DNA from: Alistipes sp. | GTDB lineage: Bacteria > Bacteroidota > Bacteroidia > Bacteroidales > Rikenellaceae | Direction: 5' to 3' | Assembly (NCBI GenBank): GCA_017623115.1 | Contig: JAGAPT010000052.1 | Location: 1-64,000 of the forward strand | DNA: 64,000 nucleotides | In this document: positions 1 through 8,251 of the stretch, one piece after another | How the letters are laid out: the number at the start of each line of letters is the position of its first letter | How positions within the stretch are numbered: position 1 is the stretch's first letter | The notes under the pieces: generated by a model | Seen by the model: only the letters and a program-made list of their open reading frames with translations | The model's database searches: none | What the model was told of the DNA's origin: nothing | Position numbers and translations under genes: made by a program

Positions 1-195
1 CTTTCAAAAGATTTGTCTACCTTTGTGCTCGTAGTTAGTTGGCTTAATTACGACCTTCATGTAGTCTCCTATGTAGAATTTCGTAATTTTCGTAAAAACT
101 AACACTGAAAATCAGTGAGTTAAAAATAAAGCCTGTCTAACATAGCGGTCGCCCTTTACGAATGGTGTCATTTTGCGCAGGGCGCATGGAAGCGT

Positions 196-1227
196 CTATT
201 CGACCTCCCAGGTAGCCCCCGAGTGGAGCAAATCCTCCATGCAACGAATCTTGCTCGAGGCTTTTACCTCCTCGACCTGCTGTTGTACGCCCTGATCGTA
301 GACGATGGGGTCGTCGACATTGCGGATGACACCGACGGCAACGGGGTATTCGGGGTACTTCATGGCCGCCAACATCGCATGCAGGGTCGTGTCCTGGCGA
401 TGAGCGTCGTGGGTCAAGACATCAGCCTCCGTATAGCCATCCTCGCCGATGGTTACCACCTTGAGGCGCATATCTTCGAAGACCAAACCCTTCTCCTTGT
501 TCGGGCCAAAGAGCATCTTCTCGCCATGGCGCAGGGTGATGGTGTGCTGGGCACGGGTCGCCTTGTCGCCGGCAAAGAGTGCGTGGGTCTTGTCGTTGAA
601 GATGACGCAGTTTTGCAACACCTCGACCACCGACATCCCTTTGTGCTTGGCGGCCTCGACGAGGCACTCCTTCGTCAGCATCACCTCCATATCCACCGAG
701 CGGGCAAAGAACGAGCCCTTGGCACCGATGACCAATTCGCCCGGATTGAAGGGCTTCTCGACCGTACCATAGGGCGAGGTCTTCGTAATTTTACCCAACT
801 TCGAGGTGGGTGAGTATTGTCCCTTCGTCAGACCATAAATCTCGTTATTGAAGAGAATCAGGTTGAGGTCTACGTTGCGACGAATGGCGTGGATGAAGTG
901 GTTGCCACCGATGGCCAACGAGTCACCGTCGCCCGTCGCCACCCACACCGAGAGGTCGGGATTGGCGGTCTTGACACCCGTGGCGATGGCATTGGCACGT
1001 CCGTGTACGGAGTGGAAGCCGAAGGTCTTCATGTAGTAGATGAAGCGCGACGAGCAACCGATACCCGATACAAAGGTAAATTTGTTGTGAGGGGTGTTGG
1101 TTGCATCGGCAATCTCGGGCAGGGCACGTTGCACGGCATTGAGGATGGCGTGGTCGCCACATCCCGGGCACCAACGTACCTCCTGGTCGCTTTTGAAATC
1201 AGCTGCGGTATATTTGTAGTCTGCCAT
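196..1227 (-). CDS. korB: 2-oxoacid:ferredoxin oxidoreductase, beta subunit
   Basis: Cytoplasmic thiamine-diphosphate subunit that decarboxylates 2-oxoglutarate (or a related 2-oxoacid) with CoA and passes electrons through a [4Fe-4S] cluster to ferredoxin. The 343-residue protein has WCPGCGDH (Cys20, Cys23), GIGCSSR (Cys58) and a fourth Cys near 207, the four-cysteine cluster pattern of OFOR beta chains. The ThDP/Mg site is GDGDSLAIGG followed by LFNN (about 98-127). It starts 4 bp after the stop of the alpha chain, so the two are one operon. The exact 2-oxoacid cannot be told from sequence; 2-oxoglutarate is the usual annotation for this two-gene arrangement in anaerobic Bacteroidetes. Confidence 0.93.
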   Translation of the reverse strand: MADYKYTAADFKSDQEVRWCPGCGDHAILNAVQRALPEIADATNTPHNKFTFVSGIGCSSRFIYYMKTFGFHSVHGRANAIATGVKTANPDLSVWVATGDGDSLAIGGNHFIHAIRRNVDLNLILFNNEIYGLTKGQYSPTSKLGKITKTSPYGTVEKPFNPGELVIGAKGSFFARSVDMEVMLTKECLVEAAKHKGMSVVEVLQNCVIFNDKTHALFAGDKATRAQHTITLRHGEKMLFGPNKEKGLVFEDMRLKVVTIGEDGYTEADVLTHDAHRQDTTLHAMLAAMKYPEYPVAVGVIRNVDDPIVYDQGVQQQVEEVKASSKIRCMEDLLHSGATWEVE

Positions 1228-1231
1228 GGCG

Positions 1232-3076
1232 TTAGTCGATTAAGGTGTTGAACTTCTCTTTCAGCTCGACGATGGTGAAGGGCTGACCTTCGCATTTTCC
1301 GAACTGCTCGTAGTGGAACTCCTGGAACTGCTGGCGCAGGTAGCCGGCAAATTGTCCTTCGTTGAGCTCGCAGACCACAATCTTCTTAAACTTCGCAAAG
1401 ATGTCGCGTACACCCTTCGGTAGCGGGTTGATGTAGTTGAAGTGGCAGAGCGAGATACGCTTACCCTCCTTGCGCAGTTCATCCACGGCATTTTGCAGGT
1501 GCCCGCGTGTACCACCCCAGCCGACAACCAGCAGGTCGCCCTCCTCGTCGCCATAGACCTTTTGTGCGGGGATGTAGTCGGCTACCTTGGCCACCTTCTC
1601 AGCACGTAGACGTGTCATCTTCTGGTGGTTGGCCGGATCGTGCGAGATAGAGCCCTTGATGGCATCCTTCTCCAAGCCGCCAACGCGGTGCTCAAGCCCT
1701 GTTTTGCCCGGGAAAGCCCAGCCACGTGCCAACTTCTCGTTGCGGACATAGGGCATGAAACCACCCTCGGGAGCCTCCTCAATGATGGGGGGCACGATGG
1801 TGGGGTAGTCACTCATCGAGGGGATGCGCCACGGCTCCGAGCCGTTGGCAATGAATCCGTCGGTGAGCAGCACCACGGGCGTCATGTGCTCCATGGCCAG
1901 ACGACCCGCCTCGAAGGCGTAGTGGAAGCAGTCGCTGGGCGACGATGCGGCCACAACAATCAGCGGACACTCGCCATTGCGACCGTAGAGTGCCTGTTGC
2001 AGGTCGCTCTGCTCGGTCTTGGTCGGCAGACCCGTCGAGGGACCACCACGCTGTACATCGACTACCACGAGCGGCAACTCAATCATGACGGCCAGACCCA
2101 ACGCTTCGCTTTTGAGCGAGAGACCCGGGCCCGAGGTCGAGGTTACGGCAAAGTTACCGGCAAAGGCGGCACCGATGGCGGTACAGATGCCGGCGATCTC
2201 ATCCTCGGCCTGCACGGTCTTCACGCCGAGGTCCTTGCGCTTGGCCAACTCCTCGAGAATGACCGTGGCCGGTGTGATGGGGTAGGAGCCGCAGAAGAGC
2301 GGAAGCCCTGCCTTCTCGGCCGCAGCCATCAAGCCCCATGCCGTAGCCACGTTACCCGAGATGGTGCGGTAGGTGCCCTTCTCGAGCGAGGCCGATGCCA
2401 CGCGGTAGTGGTTGGCAAATTGGTGGGTGTTGGCCGCATAGTTGTATCCCGCCTTAATGGCGAGTTTGTTTGCCTCGGCTATGATGGGATTCTTCTTGGC
2501 AAATTTGGTGTCGAGGTAGGCAAAGGCGTGCTCCTCGGTGCGATCGAAGAGCCAGAAGCAGATGCCCAGCGCGAACATGTTCTTGCACTTCACGATGGCT
2601 CGGTTGTCGAGCCCTGTTTCGCGCAAAGCCTCGCGTGTCATCGAGGTGATGTCGGGCACCACCACGTTGTATTCCGTAATCTCCAACTCGGCTATCGGGT
2701 CGTCGCTCACGAAGCCTGCCTTGCGCAGGTTCTCTTCGGTGATCGAGTCGCCGTCGAGAATCACCGTAGCCCCCTCCTTGAGCCATTTGCGATTGGCTTT
2801 GAGGGCCGCGGGGTTCATCGCCACAAGCACGTCGCAGTAGTCGCCCGGATTGAGTTCGCGGTGGTCGCCGAAGTGGACCTGAAAACCTGATACACCCGCT
2901 ACAGTTCCCTGCGGGGCGCGAATTTCGGCCGGATAGTCGGGGAAGGTCGAGATGCTGTTTCCCATCAGCGCGGCCGTGTCTGAAAAGAGGGTGCCTGTGA
3001 GCTGCATGCCGTCACCCGAGTCGCCCGAAAAGCGAATCACCACGTCCTGCATCTCCTGCACCTGATTCTGTTCCAT
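1232..3076 (-). CDS. korA: 2-oxoacid:ferredoxin oxidoreductase, fused gamma-alpha subunit
   Basis: Partner of KorB. The 614-residue chain joins the gamma domain (about 1-190, starting VVIRFSGDSGDGMQLTG) to the pyrimidine-binding alpha domain (about 205-600, with GSYPITPATVILEEL and TSTSGPGLSLKSEALGLA), the layout of two-subunit OFORs. The reading frame is open 25 codons further upstream, but the -7 box TACCTTTG on this strand lies inside that extension, so I take the start at 3076 (MEQNQVQEMQ), about 37 nt downstream of the predicted transcription start. The neighbouring korB follows after 4 bp. Together they give the ferredoxin-linked step of an incomplete anaerobic TCA cycle. Confidence 0.93.
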   Translation of the reverse strand: MEQNQVQEMQDVVIRFSGDSGDGMQLTGTLFSDTAALMGNSISTFPDYPAEIRAPQGTVAGVSGFQVHFGDHRELNPGDYCDVLVAMNPAALKANRKWLKEGATVILDGDSITEENLRKAGFVSDDPIAELEITEYNVVVPDITSMTREALRETGLDNRAIVKCKNMFALGICFWLFDRTEEHAFAYLDTKFAKKNPIIAEANKLAIKAGYNYAANTHQFANHYRVASASLEKGTYRTISGNVATAWGLMAAAEKAGLPLFCGSYPITPATVILEELAKRKDLGVKTVQAEDEIAGICTAIGAAFAGNFAVTSTSGPGLSLKSEALGLAVMIELPLVVVDVQRGGPSTGLPTKTEQSDLQQALYGRNGECPLIVVAASSPSDCFHYAFEAGRLAMEHMTPVVLLTDGFIANGSEPWRIPSMSDYPTIVPPIIEEAPEGGFMPYVRNEKLARGWAFPGKTGLEHRVGGLEKDAIKGSISHDPANHQKMTRLRAEKVAKVADYIPAQKVYGDEEGDLLVVGWGGTRGHLQNAVDELRKEGKRISLCHFNYINPLPKGVRDIFAKFKKIVVCELNEGQFAGYLRQQFQEFHYEQFGKCEGQPFTIVELKEKFNTLID

Positions 3077-3119
3077 GATGAATTCAAAAAAAAGTTTGTT
3101 TTGGTTTGAACTGAATAAA

Positions 3120-3127
3120 CAAAGGTA
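3120..3127 (-). promoter_or_regulatory. -7 promoter box of korAB
   Basis: On the minus strand this reads TACCTTTG, a match to the Bacteroidetes -7 consensus TAnnTTTG. No clear TTTG lies 19-20 bp upstream, so the -33 half is weak. The position gives a leader of roughly 37 nt before korA and decides its start. Confidence 0.5.
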
Positions 3128-3177
3128 AAATAAATTCTTGAAATCGTTCACATGGGAATGATTTTTTTTGATTTTTG

Positions 3178-3208
3178 TTTGTTTTGTAGCGCATTTTGGT
3201 TATCTTTG
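3178..3208 (+). promoter_or_regulatory. Promoter of the fimbrillin-like operon
   Basis: TTTG (3178-3181), a 19-bp spacer and TATCTTTG (3201-3208) match the Bacteroidetes -33/-7 pattern. Transcription should start near 3213-3215, leaving about 155 nt of leader before the short peptide gene at 3371. Confidence 0.65.
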
Positions 3209-3212
3209 TAGC

Positions 3213-3254
3213 ATGAGAATTCTGTCAAATACCCCCCCCCATAGCCTCTCGTAG
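3213..3254 (+). other. Possible 13-codon leader ORF containing a C9 tract
   Basis: An ATG sits at or beside the predicted transcription start, opening MRILSNTPPHSLS and a TAG stop. A run of nine C (3232-3240) lies inside the ORF. One C more would stop the frame at once; one C fewer would carry translation through the downstream hairpin to about 3321. Whether it is translated is not known. Confidence 0.3.
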
Positions 3255-3273
3255 CATCTCTACGGGGGTATTT
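3227..3273 (+). promoter_or_regulatory. Leader hairpin upstream of the fimbrillin-like operon
   Basis: AAATACCCCC (3227-3236) can pair with GGGGGTATTT (3264-3273), with the end of the C9 tract and a 23-nt segment in the loop. A second small hairpin, CACGGA/TCCGTG with a 5-nt loop, follows at 3302-3318 ahead of a TGATGCCTTTTT stretch. Either could affect transcript elongation or stability; neither is a textbook terminator. Confidence 0.45.
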
Positions 3274-3370
3274 AGTCGTTGTGAAAATAGGCCTTTGTTC
3301 GCACGGAGTTTTTCCGTGTGATGCCTTTTTGCGTCCTTGTCCGAAAATTAACCCCATAAAATAGATCTCT

Positions 3371-3523
3371 ATGAGCGACTTTTCCGAACAAATCGGAGGT
3401 TATGAGCCTCCTTGTATTGAGGTATTGGAGATGTGCTGTGAACAAGGATTTACAGCCTCGAACCTCTCCTATGATGAAACGCCATCGATGCCTTATGGCG
3501 ACGACGAAGAACAATGGTTTTAA
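3371..3523 (+). CDS. Short acidic peptide upstream of a fimbrillin-like gene
   Basis: A 50-codon ORF, ATG to TAA, ending 19 bp before the lipoprotein gene. The peptide begins MSDFSEQIGGYEPPCIEVLE, then has MCCEQGFTASNLSYDET and an acidic, tryptophan-containing tail (DDEEQWF). The pattern 'P.IEV...EQGFxAS...acidic...W' resembles short peptides I know from Bacteroidales genomes, often beside fimbrillin or surface-lipoprotein genes. It has no signal peptide or recognised domain, and its function is unknown. It follows the promoter and leader hairpins and is probably cotranscribed with the next gene. Confidence 0.7.
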   Translation: MSDFSEQIGGYEPPCIEVLEMCCEQGFTASNLSYDETPSMPYGDDEEQWF

Positions 3524-3542
3524 TCCGGTAAAACAGGCAACA

Positions 3543-6350
3543 ATGAAAAAACAGTATCTATTCCTGATTGCGACCGCATTGGTTGCTATGGCCGCCTGTT
3601 CGAAGAGCGACCTCGAAGAGCCGGCCTTCAAGCCCGAAACGGGCGGCGATGAGCCGCAAACTATTACGATTCACGCCTCGCTTCCGGCCGATGGTCGTGC
3701 TATTCACGGTACGGAGGAGAACGAGACTTCGTTCAGCTGGGTGGCCGGCGAGGATCAAATCGGTGTGAGTATCAAAAACGACGAGTGGTGGGAATATTCG
3801 GGCGATCCGTGTGCCTATCGCTTCACCAATACGACCAGTGGCGACAAGGCAACCTTCGTGTCGGATCCGCTGTTTGATGATGACCTTCCGAATGTGCTGG
3901 TGGGTTCGACCATTGTGTCGTATTACCCGTATGGAACGGCCAATTTCTGCGACTATGTCAATGAGGAGACCATCGGCCAGCCGATGTTGCGCAACTCGCT
4001 GGGCGCCTTGTTGCAGATTGGCGATAATACGACCGATCACCTCTATCGTGGCGACTATATGTTTTCGCGTCCGGTGACGCTCACCGATGAGCATTTCGAC
4101 AGCGAGGGCAATGTGAATGTAGCGTTGGAGTTTGGCCACATCTTTGCCAAGATGCGCTTTACGGTTAAGAACAGCACTTCGCAAACTGTTGATATCAGCA
4201 GCCTGATTTATCGTTCGACGAACGAGGATGACATCATGCAGGGTACGCTCTATTTGAATGCTGCTACGGGTGAGTTTGTGACGCCCGAATACGAAGCGTG
4301 GGGCGATATCCGACCGAGCAACTCCTCGGTGTTGGAGGTGCAGGATGTATCGCTTGCCCCGGGTGAGACGGCTACGCTGTGGATGTGGATGATGCCGCTC
4401 GATTTTACCGAAGGCAATGCTGCAGGGCGTAAGGCCGACATCATGGTCAATACGCAACTCGGTGTCTTCCGTGTGCAGAACACCAATTTCAACACCCGCT
4501 TTGTGGCCGGCAATGTCTATCGTCAGGGCTTTGAACTGACTGAGGAGAAGCTGGTGCCGGATTTTGCGTATATCAGCGACCCGAACTTTGCCAATATCCT
4601 CTATCAGTGCGACCTTGATAATTGCTATGACGAGGAGAGCGGTGAATTTATCGGCAAGAGTATTTGCCCGCTCTACGATCTCGATTTTCAGCCCTATCCC
4701 GATTTGACCGAGGATATTTGGATGGAGGGGAGCGTGCAGATTACCAAAGGCTGTTATTTGAAGATCAGCGAGGCGGCCCAATTGCAAGCACTGCACATCG
4801 CCGTTGCGTCGGGTGTCAATGTGCTGTCGCTCGATGGCTTGCAGTATTTTACGGGGTTACGCTCGTTGGATATCGAGTTGGGTAGCGATATGAATGCCGC
4901 GATGGCGATGCGTGCCTTGAAGTTTTCGACGCTGACCAATTTGGAGGATCTGAATATTATGCAGACCCGCGTCTTCCGCATCGATCTTTCGCACAATACG
5001 AATCTCCGTAATTTCTCGTTGGGGGAGGCTCCGCAACTCGAAGCAATTACGGGTGTGGATAAATTGACGAAACTCGCAACCTTCGCCATCAGTGAGGTTT
5101 CGCCGATGTTTACGCTCGATCTGTCGAAGACCACCTCGTTGAAGAGCCTCTCGTTGTTTTGCACTGCTTCGAGTCTGAATATCTCCAACCTGAAACTGGA
5201 TCAGTTGAGCATCTCTGTGCCAATGGCAAATTTGATTTCGACAAATCTGTCGTGTGTCAAGTTGGATATGCAGTGTTCGGGAAAATTCCCGTCGGGTGCG
5301 CCGTCGGGTGTTAAGGAACTCTCCTATTATTTATGGGAGCCGACTGAACATTCGCTCTTCGAGCAGTTCCAGGATATGACCGAAATCGAAACGATGGAGC
5401 TCGTAATCGGTGCCCCGATGAGCAGCGATCAAATTGCCTTTACGACGGCGCAGGCCAGCGTGAAGAAACTGACCGTCTATCAAGATTCGAGCGAAAATGG
5501 CACCACCTCGCCTTCGGGATGGGCGAATCTGACCGGTTTGGAGGAGTTGATGATTGAGAGTAAATGGAACTTTGACGCGAACAATCCGCTGGATCTTTCG
5601 ATGCTTTCGAAGTTGGCTAAGGTGTCGGTTAAGGCCGGTAAACTGACCTCGTTTGCGCTGCCGAACTCTGCCGCAGTAGTGGATTTGAATGTCTATAACT
5701 ACCGCAATCCGAGTGATATAACCCTTACGCTGAGCGGCGTTGAGGATTTAGAGATTCTCACAAGCGGACGAATCGTGTTGGGCGATGCACCGAAACTGAA
5801 AAAGGCATATCTGGTCGCTTATAACACTTACGATGAAACTTATGGCCTGACCATGGGTGCGGCACCGTTGTTGCAAGAGGCGCAATTCAATGTGTCGAAG
5901 GGCGTGGTGAAATACAATGCCGCGGCCTATCCTGCGCTGGCTAAGTTTACGATTGAGGGGAAGAATATCGCCTCGATACCTGAGGCCGCAACGCTTCCAG
6001 CGTTGCAGGATCTGTCCATTAGCAGCACGACGAACATCTTGAGTATGGATTTGCGCGGTTATACGAAGTTGAATAACCTTTCGCTGCCCACCAATAAGAG
6101 TTTCTCGCAGGGAGCCTTTAAGTTGAGCGCAGGGCAGTTTGCTGCGGCCAAGACGCTCGCCAAAGCGAAGGCGCTTGCTACGGAGAATGCCTATCTGATG
6201 CCTTCGTTTACGGGTATTACCTACACAATAGGCTCACCGGCATTCTATCACGTGAAGCGCTACTATCAAGTGTTTGATGAAGCAGGGAATGAAGTATCTG
6301 TCGCCGATGACGATGCGTCGGATGGCGAGATTACGGAATTGATCTATTAG
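3543..6350 (+). CDS. Surface lipoprotein with fimbrillin-like domain and leucine-rich repeats
   Basis: A 935-residue exported lipoprotein. It begins MKKQYLFLIATALVAMAAC, a type II signal peptide with lipobox MAAC. I start here rather than at 3402, because the upstream codons overlap the short peptide gene in another frame. Residues about 35-340 resemble the fimbrillin-like family of Bacteroidales ('ITIHASLPADGRA', 'FSWVAGEDQIGVSI', then a long beta-rich stretch). From about 415 to 900 it has irregular leucine-rich repeats (LTNLEDLNI, LSHNTNLRNFSL, LDLSKTTSLKSLSL). No C-terminal secretion domain is visible. A role in adhesion or ligand binding at the cell surface is inferred. Its 3' end is closed by the hairpin at 6369. 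Confidence 0.82.
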   Translation: MKKQYLFLIATALVAMAACSKSDLEEPAFKPETGGDEPQTITIHASLPADGRAIHGTEENETSFSWVAGEDQIGVSIKNDEWWEYSGDPCAYRFTNTTSGDKATFVSDPLFDDDLPNVLVGSTIVSYYPYGTANFCDYVNEETIGQPMLRNSLGALLQIGDNTTDHLYRGDYMFSRPVTLTDEHFDSEGNVNVALEFGHIFAKMRFTVKNSTSQTVDISSLIYRSTNEDDIMQGTLYLNAATGEFVTPEYEAWGDIRPSNSSVLEVQDVSLAPGETATLWMWMMPLDFTEGNAAGRKADIMVNTQLGVFRVQNTNFNTRFVAGNVYRQGFELTEEKLVPDFAYISDPNFANILYQCDLDNCYDEESGEFIGKSICPLYDLDFQPYPDLTEDIWMEGSVQITKGCYLKISEAAQLQALHIAVASGVNVLSLDGLQYFTGLRSLDIELGSDMNAAMAMRALKFSTLTNLEDLNIMQTRVFRIDLSHNTNLRNFSLGEAPQLEAITGVDKLTKLATFAISEVSPMFTLDLSKTTSLKSLSLFCTASSLNISNLKLDQLSISVPMANLISTNLSCVKLDMQCSGKFPSGAPSGVKELSYYLWEPTEHSLFEQFQDMTEIETMELVIGAPMSSDQIAFTTAQASVKKLTVYQDSSENGTTSPSGWANLTGLEELMIESKWNFDANNPLDLSMLSKLAKVSVKAGKLTSFALPNSAAVVDLNVYNYRNPSDITLTLSGVEDLEILTSGRIVLGDAPKLKKAYLVAYNTYDETYGLTMGAAPLLQEAQFNVSKGVVKYNAAAYPALAKFTIEGKNIASIPEAATLPALQDLSISSTTNILSMDLRGYTKLNNLSLPTNKSFSQGAFKLSAGQFAAAKTLAKAKALATENAYLMPSFTGITYTIGSPAFYHVKRYYQVFDEAGNEVSVADDDASDGEITELIY

Positions 6351-6368
6351 CCGTCTGTCGGCTGTGTA

Positions 6369-6407
6369 AACAAATAGAGCCGAGTGAAAAACTCGGCTCT
6401 ATTTGTT
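6369..6407. terminator. Bidirectional intrinsic terminator
   Basis: Perfect 17-bp inverted repeat (6369-6385 with 6391-6407) around the loop GAAAA, followed by a T-rich tail on both strands. It lies between the convergent ends of the lipoprotein gene and the antiporter gene and can serve both. Confidence 0.9.
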
Positions 6408-6422
6408 TTGTTGTTCAATATG

Positions 6423-7367
6423 TTACGCCACCAGCAGGTAGATGTAACCTGCGTAGAGGAGGATAAAGAGAACACCTTCGGTGCGGTCGAGTTCGTGGCG
6501 GCGGAAGGTGAAGGCCGAGACGAAGAGTAGCACGGAAGTGGTCATCACCATCAGCAGGTCCCGTGGTGTGATACCTCCCATGGTGAGCGGATTTATCAAA
6601 GCCGAGAGTCCCAGAATGAGCAAGATATTGGCAATGTTCGAGCCGATGACATTGCCTAATGCCATATCGGTCTTGCCCTTGATGAGCGAGACAAGCGAGG
6701 CTGCCAACTCGGGCAGCGAAGTGCCGCCGGCTACGAGCGTGATGGCGATGACCGACTCCGAGACACCCATCGAACGGGCGATGCTCGTTGCGCTGTCGAG
6801 GAATAGCTCGCCACCGAAAATCAAGCCGCAAAGACCACCGATAATCATCACGGCCATCAGCCATACCGCCATCGGTTTTTGTGTCGAGGTCTCCTGCGTA
6901 GGACGCTCGGCTGTGCGAATCGTGTAGGCCATCAGTGTGATGTAGAGCAGGAGCATGAAGGCTCCGTCAAGGCGCGATATCGAGTCTGTGGTACCTGTTC
7001 CGATAAGCGTGTCGAGTGCCAAGATAAAGAGTAACAACGAAGCGGCTACGCCGAACGGAATGTCGAAACGGATGTTACTTTTCGTAAAGGCGATGGGGCG
7101 TACCATAGCGCACATTCCCAAAATGAGCAACACATTAAAGATGTTTGAACCGACCACATTGCCAATGGCCATGTCGGGCTGCCCATTGATTGCCGAGAGT
7201 ACCGAAACCACCATTTCGGGCATCGAGGTGCCGATAGCGACAATCGTCAGACCGATGAGAAATTCGGGCATGCGGAGACGCTGCGCCAATGCCGAGGCGC
7301 CATCCGTAAGGTAATTTGCACCTCCAAGAATGAGCGCAAGACCAAGAATGAGTAGTAGTATATCCAT
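6423..7367 (-). CDS. Sodium/calcium antiporter family protein (CaCA, YrbG type)
   Basis: Inner-membrane cation exchanger of 314 residues, the usual length of bacterial YrbG-like CaCA proteins, with about ten hydrophobic segments. Both alpha repeats are present: GTSMPEMVVS with GNVVGSNIFNVLLILG in the first half, and GGTSLPELAAS with GNVIGSNIANILLILG in the second. These hold the acidic residues that bind the cation. The 43-bp gap from the upstream ZIP gene holds short AT-rich tandem repeats, so the two are likely cotranscribed. The ion used (Ca2+ or another) is not decided by sequence. Confidence 0.92.
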   Translation of the reverse strand: MDILLLILGLALILGGANYLTDGASALAQRLRMPEFLIGLTIVAIGTSMPEMVVSVLSAINGQPDMAIGNVVGSNIFNVLLILGMCAMVRPIAFTKSNIRFDIPFGVAASLLLFILALDTLIGTGTTDSISRLDGAFMLLLYITLMAYTIRTAERPTQETSTQKPMAVWLMAVMIIGGLCGLIFGGELFLDSATSIARSMGVSESVIAITLVAGGTSLPELAASLVSLIKGKTDMALGNVIGSNIANILLILGLSALINPLTMGGITPRDLLMVMTTSVLLFVSAFTFRRHELDRTEGVLFILLYAGYIYLLVA

Positions 7368-7410
7368 CTAATTGCAAATCTTGAATCTTGAATTTTTAAT
7401 TTTTAATTGG
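7368..7410 (-). repeat. Short AT-rich tandem repeats in an intergenic spacer
   Basis: Read on the minus strand, the spacer between the ZIP and antiporter genes is almost all small tandem units: AATTAAAA twice, then TTCAAGA twice. It runs from the stop of one gene nearly to the start of the next. Similar spacers lie at 19958-20100 and 38810-38926. Confidence 0.6.
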
Positions 7411-8217
7411 TTACGCAAGTAACAACAGACTCGCTGCCATCACGGCCATGCCGGTTACGATACCAAAGATTGCCGTATGCGCCTCGCCATATTCACGGGC
7501 AGCAGGCAACAACTCGTCCATCGAGATGAAGACCATGATGCCGGCCACTCCGGCCAGCAGACACCCCATCAGCGTGGGGGGCATCAGCGGGGCGAGCAGC
7601 AGCCACGCCAACAGAGCCCCGGCTGGCTCGGCAACACCCGATAAGAGCGACCACAAAAAGGCTTTCGAACGACTTCCCGTGGCGTAGTAGATAGGTACCG
7701 AGACGGCGATACCCTCGGGAATGTTGTGGATGGCCACGGCAACAGCAATTGCAACACCGAGCGTGGCGTTGTCCATGGCCGAGGCGAAGGTGGCGATGCC
7801 CTCGGGAAAGTTGTGGATGGCGATGGCCAGAGCAGCCATCAGCCCCATGCGCATCAGGCGCGGATTTTTGGGCCGTTCCTGCAACTCTTCCAGCGTATGT
7901 GCTTCGTGTGGGTTTTCGACTTCGGGTACGAGGTGGTCGATGAGTCCGATGAGGAGCATGCCGACAAAGAAGGCAACGACGCTCCACACCTCTCCGAATT
8001 TATCGCCATGCACCGAGGCGAGTTGCTCCATGCCTTGGGGCATGAGCTCCATGAACGATACATAGACCATCACACCGCCCGACAGACCGAGCGAGAAGGA
8101 TAGCAGCCGCTTGTTGGTGTGGCGGGCAAAGAAGGCGATGGCGCTGCCGATACCGGTCGCAAGACCGGCACCCAGCGTCAAGAGCAATGCAAGTGATATA
8201 TTTCCCTCCATGAGCAT
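7411..8217 (-). CDS. zupT: ZIP-family divalent metal transporter
   Basis: Inner-membrane zinc (and related metal) uptake protein of 268 residues. The two metal-binding signatures of the ZupT/ZIP family are [10 protein letters not shown] and [12 protein letters not shown], in the fourth and fifth hydrophobic segments; a His/Glu/Asp-rich loop (about 85-115) lies before them. The start could be the ATG at 8217 or the one at 8211. The -7 box at 8227-8234 leaves only a few nucleotides of leader, so the message may be nearly leaderless. Confidence 0.9.
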   Translation of the reverse strand: MLMEGNISLALLLTLGAGLATGIGSAIAFFARHTNKRLLSFSLGLSGGVMVYVSFMELMPQGMEQLASVHGDKFGEVWSVVAFFVGMLLIGLIDHLVPEVENPHEAHTLEELQERPKNPRLMRMGLMAALAIAIHNFPEGIATFASAMDNATLGVAIAVAVAIHNIPEGIAVSVPIYYATGSRSKAFLWSLLSGVAEPAGALLAWLLLAPLMPPTLMGCLLAGVAGIMVFISMDELLPAAREYGEAHTAIFGIVTGMAVMAASLLLLA

Positions 8218-8226
8218 AAATCACTG

Positions 8227-8234
8227 CAAAGATA
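8227..8234 (-). promoter_or_regulatory. -7 promoter box of the ZIP transporter gene
   Basis: Reads TATCTTTG on the minus strand, a full match to TAnnTTTG, 9 bp before the gene. No good TTTG is found 19-20 bp upstream, so this is a half-supported promoter that overlaps the 34-bp gap after the outer-membrane protein gene. Confidence 0.45.
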
Positions 8235-8251
8235 GTACAAAGTTTTCGATT

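Noticed and set aside
18-25. TACCTTTG on the plus strand as a promoter at the left edge
   Set aside because: Its -33 partner would lie outside the window and no plus-strand gene follows before korB.
4-60. Minus-strand 18-codon ORF (MKVVIKPTNYEHKGRQIF) with AGGAG 5 nt before the ATG, at the left edge
   Set aside because: Too short and too close to the edge to judge, with no homology I recognise and no matching promoter; a chance ORF is as likely.
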